Made by a program: the position numbers and the translations under genes. Source: a bacterium (GTDB lineage Bacteria > Patescibacteriota > Minisyncoccia > UBA6257 > 02-FULL-45-10c). Taken from it: 10,622 nt of DNA. The stretch is from positions 1-10,622 of the forward strand of contig JAJYZL010000011.1 of assembly GCA_021799965.1 (NCBI GenBank). The letters are read 5' to 3'. A model generated the notes under the pieces. That model had not been told where the DNA came from. It worked only from the letters and a program-made list of their open reading frames with translations, and made no database searches. This document shows positions 6,053 through 10,622 of the stretch, piece by piece (the stretch's first letter is position 1; the number at the start of each line of letters is the position of its first letter).

Positions 6053-6982
6053 ATGAAAACTTTTATTTATATAGCTTTGTCGGTAATTATTTCTATGAGT
6101 AGCTCTTTTGCTGTAGCTGCTAAGGCGGCTGGAACAAATAGTTTGAGCTCTGGAGCCGTGACCGGTTCTATTCAGAATGCCGGTGGGCTGCTTTCAGACA
6201 ATGAAGGATCGTCTAATGGCGCTTCTTTATCTCAAGTTGGAGGATCTGAGGATGGATATTCAGGAGATCAAAATAATAGCTATTATAATAATGCTGCGAA
6301 TAATAATTCTGAAAGTATGGGGGGAGAAAATAACAGCAACGAAGGTACATCTACAGAACAAATCAAGGGATCTGAGAGCGGTGACCTGGGGGAGAGCTTG
6401 GGTACTACAACCAGGGAACGAACCAGGGAGGCAGAAAATAATCAGGAAAGAATTGGTACTACAACTATGCAAAGAGAGTCGGAAAATCTTAATGCCGGAG
6501 AAAGTGCTACTGGAACTGAAGCCACTTCTTCAGAAGATCGTGGCCAAGAATCGGGAAATAACGGCGAAGGTGAACAGCATCGCAGCGAAGTAGCCAACGT
6601 CGTGCAAGCATTAAATAAAATAGCCGGGAAAGATAGCGGTATTGGAAGCGAGGTGTCCGCAATAGCCCAACAAGAAGCCAGTACGAGTCAATCGGTGGCT
6701 GATCGAATAAGCACCATCGAAAACAGAAACGGACTCATGACTTTCCTAATTGGCTCTGACTATAAAAATCTTGGCGCCTTAAGAAGCGAATTGGTTACAA
6801 CTAGTAATAGCATTGATAGGTTGACTAGCGCACTGGATAAAACCAGTTCAACAACCAAGGCAGATTTACAATCCCAGATTAATAGTCTTAAAGATATTCA
6901 AGCTAAGACGGAATCATTTATAAATCAGCAAGAAAATAAATTCAGTCTTTTTGGCTGGCTAGTTAAGATGTTTAATCAGTAA
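6053..6982 (+). CDS. Secreted Asn/Ser/Gly/Glu-rich protein with C-terminal coiled coil
   Basis: The protein has 309 residues and I do not recognise a characterised family. A Sec signal peptide covers about 1-23 (IALSVIISMSSSFAVAA). Residues 27-180 are low complexity: Gly/Ser first, then Asn-rich (SYYNNAANNNSES), then Glu/Arg/Thr-rich with a near repeat GTTTRERTREAENN and GTTTMQRESENL at 117 and 135. Residues 181-295 are predicted helical and coiled-coil (ALNKIAGKDSG; SDYKNLGALRSELVTTSNS; ADLQSQINSLKDIQAKTES). The C-terminus is a short amphipathic aromatic tail (FSLFGWLVKMF, 298-308). This looks like an exported surface or wall-associated protein: a disordered linker that could span the envelope, plus a helical head. 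It has its own promoter and an AT palindrome upstream, and ends in a strong terminator. Function is unknown. Confidence 0.75.
   Translation: MKTFIYIALSVIISMSSSFAVAAKAAGTNSLSSGAVTGSIQNAGGLLSDNEGSSNGASLSQVGGSEDGYSGDQNNSYYNNAANNNSESMGGENNSNEGTSTEQIKGSESGDLGESLGTTTRERTREAENNQERIGTTTMQRESENLNAGESATGTEATSSEDRGQESGNNGEGEQHRSEVANVVQALNKIAGKDSGIGSEVSAIAQQEASTSQSVADRISTIENRNGLMTFLIGSDYKNLGALRSELVTTSNSIDRLTSALDKTSSTTKADLQSQINSLKDIQAKTESFINQQENKFSLFGWLVKMFNQ
6409..6432 (+). repeat. 12-bp imperfect tandem duplication in the low-complexity region
   Basis: AACCAGGGAACG (6409-6420) is followed directly by AACCAGGGAGGC (6421-6432). In addition, GGTACTACAAC occurs twice, 54 nt apart (6401 and 6455). These in-frame duplications suggest that the disordered region expands by slippage. 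Confidence 0.6.
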
Positions 6983-7019
6983 AAATTATTACAGATTGGT
7001 TCAATTTTCATGTGTTAAC

Positions 7020-7045
7020 AAAAACCTCCCGATCGGGAGGTTTTT
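7020..7045. terminator. Bidirectional Rho-independent terminator
   Basis: A perfect 11-bp stem, AAAAACCTCCC (7020-7030) and GGGAGGTTTTT (7035-7045), closes on GATC. It lies between the convergent ends of the secreted-protein gene (6982) and the PAP2 gene (7051). With A and T runs on both flanks it can serve both strands. Confidence 0.92.
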
Positions 7046-7050
7046 TGGAG

Positions 7051-7536
7051 TTAATTGGATTTTGCCGGATTACTTTTTATGTGGTTATGAAAAAAATGAA
7101 TAATTTTTGGGGTGATTGCAGCGCACAGCATTGCAATTACAACACTTCCGATAATATCTATCGGATGATGCACCCCTACACCAATTCGTGATATTCCTAC
7201 CAGTGTTGCAATAGTCCATAAAACAAAACTTATACGGCGATTAAAATACCACCACGTGGCCGCAATTGCCGAAACAAAAAGCATGTGATCGGAAGGAAAT
7301 CCGTTATCGGGTGCATGGGGAATAAGAGGAATAAAATTACCTTGTACAAATGGCCTGGGATCGTAATAAAAATAACCGACAAATTTGGCGACTAAATAGG
7401 CAAGCGGTAATGCGATAATGGCAAAGATCAACATTTTCTTTTGAGTTTCTTTTGATTGCCAGAGAAAATGCACCATTGCAATTAATGGAACTAGCAGATA
7501 AAGATATTTTGCTCCGAAAATAAAAAATGAATTCAT
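7051..7536 (-). CDS. PAP2-family membrane phosphatase, possible undecaprenyl-diphosphatase
   Basis: This 161-residue integral membrane protein has several hydrophobic helices (about 10-26, 34-55, 86-97, 103-121, 126-142). The PAP2 phosphatase motifs are present: DPRPF (R61, P62), PSDH (81-84, catalytic His84) and SRIGVGVHHPID (S116, R117, H123, D127, fitting SRx5Hx3D). The first motif lacks the usual Kx6RP spacing; the nearest lysine is K51, nine residues before RP. The BcrC-like subgroup removes a phosphate from undecaprenyl pyrophosphate to recycle the wall lipid carrier, and phosphatidylglycerophosphate or other lipid phosphates are alternatives. The length is at the short end for the family but no motif is lost. 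It is divergent from the sigma factor operon across a 63-bp gap. Its own -10 is weak (TTAAAT about 7 nt before the ATG). Confidence 0.85.
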   Translation of the reverse strand: MNSFFIFGAKYLYLLVPLIAMVHFLWQSKETQKKMLIFAIIALPLAYLVAKFVGYFYYDPRPFVQGNFIPLIPHAPDNGFPSDHMLFVSAIAATWWYFNRRISFVLWTIATLVGISRIGVGVHHPIDIIGSVVIAMLCAAITPKIIHFFHNHIKSNPAKSN

Positions 7537-7550
7537 AGTTTTTATTTAAT

Positions 7551-7585
7551 TGATATAATCATATCAGATAACAATTATTAATTGT
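7551..7585. promoter_or_regulatory. Two short palindromes in the PAP2/sigma divergent control region
   Basis: TGATAT-AATC-ATATCA (7551-7566) and ACAATT-ATT-AATTGT (7571-7585) sit side by side in the 63-bp divergent gap. TATAAT at 7554-7559 could be a plus-strand -10, giving a leader of about 34 nt to the sigma gene, unlike the leaderless pattern elsewhere. Arms are only 6 bp each, so they may be operators or chance. Confidence 0.35.
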
Positions 7586-7599
7586 AATGGTTTGCATTT

Positions 7600-8175
7600 A
7601 TGGAAAATACTGGCAAAACTGATCAGGAATTGGTAGCTCTTGCGCTTAAAGATAGGCATGCTTTTACTGCCGTTGTTGAGCGATATCAGCCGGCATTGAA
7701 ACGCTATATTGCCCATCTTGGCTGCCGAGATAAGAGTGATCAGGACGATATATTGCAGGAAGCCTTTTTAAAAATATATATCAATCTTAATGATTATGAT
7801 CCTAATTTGAAATTTTCTTCTTGGATATATCGTATAACGCATAACGAAGCCATAAGTTTTTTCCGCAAGAAAAATACTTCTCCGAAGCCGGTAGTAACAG
7901 AAGAAGAGTTGGTTATTTTCCAGAATTTGGCTGATAGTTCTAATATCGTTGAAACATACAATAAGAAATCCGAAGCGGAAATTGTGCGCCAAGCTTTGGC
8001 GGAACTGGAGGAGAAATACCGTGACGTACTTATGCTGAAATTTATAGAAGAAAAAAGTTATGACGAAATTTCAGATATTTTAAAGATACCTATTGGCACT
8101 GTCGGTACTTTTATCAATAGGGGCAAGAAGCAATTACAGAATATTTTACATAACAAAATTTATGAAACAAAATAA
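7600..8175 (+). CDS. ECF-type (sigma-70 family) RNA polymerase sigma factor
   Basis: The protein has 191 residues. Sigma region 2 spans about 16-90: the helix HAFTAVVERYQPALKRYI, then the core-binding and -10 recognition part DQDDILQEAFLKIY and FSSWIYRITHNEAISFFRKK. A linker of about 35 residues follows. Sigma region 4 spans about 128-184 (LEEKYRDVLMLKFIEEKSY, then the HTH YDEISDILKIPIGTVGTFINRGKKQL). Regions 1.1 and 3 are missing, as in ECF factors. It should direct polymerase to a dedicated promoter set, usually including its own operon. Its stop lies 14 nt inside the next gene, typical of sigma/anti-sigma pairs with coupled translation. No consensus -10 lies 6 nt before its ATG, so it may use a different promoter class. 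Confidence 0.93.
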   Translation: MENTGKTDQELVALALKDRHAFTAVVERYQPALKRYIAHLGCRDKSDQDDILQEAFLKIYINLNDYDPNLKFSSWIYRITHNEAISFFRKKNTSPKPVVTEEELVIFQNLADSSNIVETYNKKSEAEIVRQALAELEEKYRDVLMLKFIEEKSYDEISDILKIPIGTVGTFINRGKKQLQNILHNKIYETK

Positions 8176-8875
8176 TAATGATTCATTACCGCAGCATATT
8201 GTTCGTGAAATAGAACAGCGCAATTTAAGTCCGCGTCCGAAGTTTTATTTTCTTTTGAAGCGTTCAGTTTTTTGGTTTCTTGCTGTTTTGGCTTCATTGG
8301 TAGGCGGCATAGCTTTAGCGATTATTATCTTTGTCTTTTTTGATCACGATCCTGAGGCGGCTAAGTATCTTCATCAAAATCTCATTGAAGATATTATGCT
8401 TTCCATACCATATCTCTGGATTTTAATTTTTGCTGCATTTATAGGTGTCGCAAAATACGGCGTACGTCATACAAAAGCCGGATATAAATACTCTACTGTC
8501 AAAATAATCAGTGCAGTTCTTTTTATAAATATATTGCTTGGATTGACATTTGATGCCTTTGACATGGGATCAAGGATTGATGATTTCTTGTCTGATGCGG
8601 TTCCATACTATAGTTCGCTTGTTTATACATCGAAAGACGCCTGGACGAATACAGATAAGGGTCTTTTGGGTGGCTATGTGGTGTCAGCAACCAGTTCGAC
8701 AGAATTTTCTTTGCGTGATTTTAAAAACAAAATATGGCAGGTTGTCGTTGACCCAAATGAAATGGATGAAATCGGTAAGAATAATATTGTAAGCGGCAAT
8801 ATGATAAAAATTGTAGGTGTCAGAGAGGGGGTTGCGACTTTTCAAGCGAAACAAATTTTTTCTTGGGATAACTAG
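8162..8875 (+). CDS. Three-TM membrane protein, candidate anti-sigma factor or sensor
   Basis: From the ATG at 8162 the protein has 237 residues. Residues 1-35 are a cytoplasmic tail with a short helix (QHIVREIEQRN) and a basic RPKFYFLLKR. TM helices lie at about 36-60, 80-98 and 112-131. Charge distribution (basic 27-34 and 99-111, acidic 61-79) predicts N-in, C-out. Residues 140-237 would be an external domain, beta-rich at about 168-235. The gene overlaps the sigma stop by 14 nt, the arrangement expected of an anti-sigma factor, and the short N-terminal tail is the only sizeable cytoplasmic part able to bind the sigma factor. No zinc-binding HxxxCxxC motif is present. An upstream start at 8093 would overlap the sigma gene by 83 nt and add residues that encode sigma region 4 in another frame, so it is rejected. 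The anti-sigma role is inferred from context. Confidence 0.75.
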   Translation: MKQNNNDSLPQHIVREIEQRNLSPRPKFYFLLKRSVFWFLAVLASLVGGIALAIIIFVFFDHDPEAAKYLHQNLIEDIMLSIPYLWILIFAAFIGVAKYGVRHTKAGYKYSTVKIISAVLFINILLGLTFDAFDMGSRIDDFLSDAVPYYSSLVYTSKDAWTNTDKGLLGGYVVSATSSTEFSLRDFKNKIWQVVVDPNEMDEIGKNNIVSGNMIKIVGVREGVATFQAKQIFSWDN

Positions 8876-8928
8876 AGAGATTGGATTTGAAAGAAAATGT
8901 TTGGATGTTTCGTAGTACATCTAAACGT

Positions 8929-9543
8929 ATGAATAAAAAGGTTATTTTCATCTTAATTTTGACGTTAGTTGCTCTAGTGGTTTTATATCTGTATTCTTTT
9001 GGTCCTTGGGCGGGAGTTAGGGCGTCCGGAAATTTTAATCCGGCCTCTTTACGTCTTTCCGACGCAAATAGTTTGAGTGCGGTTAATAAAAGTGAGACCT
9101 TTGGCACTTATCAAAATAAGGATGTCAAAGAAAATTATTATGTTATTCAATTGCCACGGGATTGGCGGGTATCTACGGGCAAGGATCCGGGAAGTTATGC
9201 TATTGCCGCCGCTAACGCTAATGTTCAGCTTGGACTTATGGATGTACCCGATAATTCGACTTTAGAGCTTTATGTTCTAAGTCAGGATGAACCAAGGCTT
9301 AGACAGTCGCTTGCCGGATACAGCCGCATTGAATACACAAAAGAATCTATAAATGGCAACGAAGCGTATCGGCTGATCTACGTTTCTAGGGTGGGCGGCG
9401 ACACCTACCAGACAATTCGCGAGTATATTGCCGGACAAGATCATGCCGCCTTGATGGTCTTAACCTCCAAACAGTCTTATTTCCCAAATATGCAGCCGAC
9501 TTTTAATTCAATAATAAATAGTTTTAATTGGCAAAATAAATGA
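8929..9543 (+). CDS. Membrane-anchored PsbP/Mog1-like protein of unknown function
   Basis: From the ATG at 8929 the protein has 204 residues: a basic N-terminus (MNKK), a signal anchor at 5-23 (VIFILILTLVALVVLYLYS), a linker, and an external domain at about 58-204. That domain has features of the PsbP/DcrB/Mog1 fold: an early strand ending in a proline-tryptophan turn (YYVIQLPRDWRVST), a middle block with NGNEAYRLIYVSR, and a terminal helix ending in INSFNW. Such domains act in varied envelope roles and usually lack enzymatic motifs. An ATG at 8905 or TTG at 8881 would lengthen the N-terminus by 8 or 16 residues; the TTG is 5 nt after the previous stop, but the shorter form gives a normal signal anchor. 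It overlaps the next gene by 4 nt (ATGA). The fold call is by eye and moderate. Confidence 0.65.
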   Translation: MNKKVIFILILTLVALVVLYLYSFGPWAGVRASGNFNPASLRLSDANSLSAVNKSETFGTYQNKDVKENYYVIQLPRDWRVSTGKDPGSYAIAAANANVQLGLMDVPDNSTLELYVLSQDEPRLRQSLAGYSRIEYTKESINGNEAYRLIYVSRVGGDTYQTIREYIAGQDHAALMVLTSKQSYFPNMQPTFNSIINSFNWQNK

Positions 9544-9713
9544 TAAAACAAATTTTTATTTTTATATCTTTGGCGATTATCGGCCTCGGTTTTTACCTGG
9601 CATTATTCTATGATGTACCGGACGCGCAAATGATGATCAACTTTTTTACCAGTTGGTTTTTAATAATTATCGGTATTTCTAGTTTGCTTATAAATTTGTT
9701 CTGGGGAAAATAA
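9540..9713 (+). CDS. Small two-TM membrane protein (57 aa)
   Basis: This short gene begins at an ATG that overlaps the preceding TGA (ATGA) and ends with TAA at 9711-9713, 14 nt before the ABC ATPase gene. The 57-residue product starts MIKQIFIFISLAIIGLGFYL, giving TM1 at about 4-24, then a polar turn (YDVPDAQ) and TM2 at about 33-54, ending in FWGK. Its packing between co-directional genes supports its being real. It may be a small accessory subunit of the ABC transporter or of the sigma-sensing complex; no family is recognised. Confidence 0.65.
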   Translation: MIKQIFIFISLAIIGLGFYLALFYDVPDAQMMINFFTSWFLIIIGISSLLINLFWGK

Positions 9714-9727
9714 AGAAAATAAATAAT

Positions 9728-10465
9728 ATGAAAGAAATTATTTCTATAAAAAACCTAAATAAATCATACGGAGTTGATTCGGTGAAGGCCGTCAATAATT
9801 TAAATCTTTCTATAAACGAGGGTGAGTTTTTCGGTTTTTTGGGTCCTAATGGCGCCGGAAAAACAACGACTATCCGCATGATTACCGGAATCATAGAGTC
9901 TGATGATGGAAGCGTAGAAATATCTGGACTGAAACATAGCGAAAAATCAGAGATTCATAAATTTATTGGGGTTGTTCCGGAAAGCCGCGGCTTTTATGAT
10001 TGGATGACTGGAGAAGAGTATCTGTCTTTTTTCGCAAATTTATATTGGATTAGCGGAAATATTGAGGAAAGAGTTTTGGGGCTGCTTAAAGAAACCGATT
10101 TGTTTAAAAATAAAAACAAAAGAATAGGGGCGTACTCCAGGGGCATGAAACAGCGGCTTGGCTTAGCTCGCGCGCTTATAAACAATCCCAAACTTCTTAT
10201 TTTGGATGAGCCGACTTTAGGCCTGGATCCTCAAGGCCAAGAAAATATTAAAAATTTATTAAAGGATCTTAATTCGAAGGGCGTCACCATTTTCTATTCC
10301 TCGCATATTTTATCGGAAGTGGAAGATCTGTGTACGAAGGTTGCAATTATCAATCAGGGTGAATTAGTGGCTCAGGGCACAGTCCGGGAATTAAAAGACC
10401 ATACGAAAGCAAAGAGCTTAACTGATGTATTTTTGAAATTAACATCTTCAAATAACAATGATTAA
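9728..10465 (+). CDS. ABC transporter ATP-binding protein (ABC-2/NatA-like)
   Basis: The protein has 245 residues with all motifs of an active ABC ATPase: Walker A GPNGAGKTT (39-47), a Q-loop region VVPESRGFYDWMTG in which Glu85 sits where Gln is usual (common in NatA-type proteins), signature YSRGMKQRLGLARAL (136-150), Walker B LLILDE (156-161), D-loop GLDP and switch His193 in SSH. It should hydrolyse ATP to drive the membrane subunit encoded next, whose start codon overlaps its end by 8 nt. NatA-like exporters move sodium, peptides, antibiotics or lipids; the substrate cannot be read from the ATPase. Position in the sigma factor operon suggests stress-linked export. There is no ribosome-binding site at its ATG. 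Confidence 0.93.
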   Translation: MKEIISIKNLNKSYGVDSVKAVNNLNLSINEGEFFGFLGPNGAGKTTTIRMITGIIESDDGSVEISGLKHSEKSEIHKFIGVVPESRGFYDWMTGEEYLSFFANLYWISGNIEERVLGLLKETDLFKNKNKRIGAYSRGMKQRLGLARALINNPKLLILDEPTLGLDPQGQENIKNLLKDLNSKGVTIFYSSHILSEVEDLCTKVAIINQGELVAQGTVRELKDHTKAKSLTDVFLKLTSSNNND

Positions 10466-10622
10466 AAAAATTTGGCTTAAAGAAATAAGATCGGAACTTT
10501 ATACGTGGAAGAGCACAGTTTGGCTTTTAATCGCTTCGCTTTTATTTAGCTTTACTAGCTATCTTTTACTTACCAATAAGGAATTGTCTTTACTGGATCA
10601 GACGGAATTACTTTGGATATTA
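10458..10622 (+). CDS. ABC-2-type permease, 5' end only
   Basis: A frame opens at ATG 10458, overlaps the ATPase stop by 8 nt and runs off the window after 55 codons. It begins MIKKIWLKEIRSELYTWKST, a basic amphipathic segment typical of NatB/ABC-2 permeases lying along the inner membrane face. TM1 follows at about 21-38 (VWLLIASLLFSFTSYLLL), then the start of an external loop (NKELSLLDQTELLWIL). It is the expected membrane partner of the preceding ATPase. Only the N-terminus is visible, so the subfamily is undetermined. Confidence 0.8.
   Translation, partial: MIKKIWLKEIRSELYTWKSTVWLLIASLLFSFTSYLLLTNKELSLLDQTELLWIL

Noticed and set aside
6401..6465. Short repeats as a possible CRISPR or mobile-element trace
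   Set aside because: There are only two copies of 11-12 bp, in frame within coding sequence, with no spacers of regular length and no inverted ends.
6177..6593. Plus-strand frame of 138 codons inside the secreted protein gene
   Set aside because: It is a by-product of the low-complexity coding sequence. The main frame has a signal peptide, promoter and terminator, while this one has no start context.
8093..8161. Longer start for the 3-TM protein within the sigma gene
   Set aside because: The extra residues are the sigma region 4 codons read in another frame. The ATG at 8162, with a 14-nt overlap, gives a normal N-terminus.

Overview
The window is AT-rich, gene-dense and standard-code (TGA closes the gene ending at 9543, so this is not a UGA-recoded lineage). 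Small proteins, very short gaps, no visible Shine-Dalgarno sequences, many envelope and secreted proteins of unknown function, and a PcsB-like coiled coil joined to a lytic transglycosylase suggest a member of the Candidate Phyla Radiation (Patescibacteria, most likely Parcubacteria-like). That placement is an inference from gene content; the window holds no rRNA or ribosomal protein gene to confirm it.

Layout. (1) 58-1039, plus strand: an ArsR-family repressor and a DUF302-like/glutaredoxin fusion form a two-gene operon. A perfect inverted repeat lies inside the promoter and a strong hairpin terminator follows. (2) 1078-3663, plus: a secreted lytic transglycosylase with a long coiled coil, then a Cache-PAS membrane sensor that ends in a coiled coil with no output domain. 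(3) 3700-5255, minus: a C39-like cysteine peptidase and a membrane-anchored SH3b-YkuD L,D-transpeptidase, each with its own promoter. (4) 5314-6982, plus: a DUF4105 (Lnb N-terminal domain) protein divergent from the transpeptidase, then a secreted low-complexity/coiled-coil protein, then a bidirectional terminator. (5) 7051-7536, minus: a PAP2 lipid-phosphate phosphatase. (6) 7600 to the window end, plus: a tightly packed six-gene operon. It holds an ECF sigma factor, a 3-TM membrane protein (candidate anti-sigma/sensor), a membrane-anchored PsbP/Mog1-like protein, a 57-aa two-TM protein, an ABC ATPase and the start of an ABC-2-type permease.

Functional reading. Regions 2-5 are mostly cell-envelope genes: glycan cleavage, 3-3 cross-linking, a papain-like peptidase, a possible lipoprotein-modifying fold and lipid-carrier recycling. 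Region 6 looks like an envelope-stress or export module in which the sigma factor, its probable membrane partner and the exporter are co-transcribed. Region 1 looks like a thiol/metal/sulfur-responsive unit.

The most striking pattern is in the promoters. For most first genes of a transcription unit, a -10 hexamer sits about 6 nt before the ATG, so the mRNAs should be leaderless or nearly so. This rule corrects two start codons (5255 and 5314). No gap exceeds 300 bases. I see no tRNA, rRNA, CRISPR array or insertion sequence.
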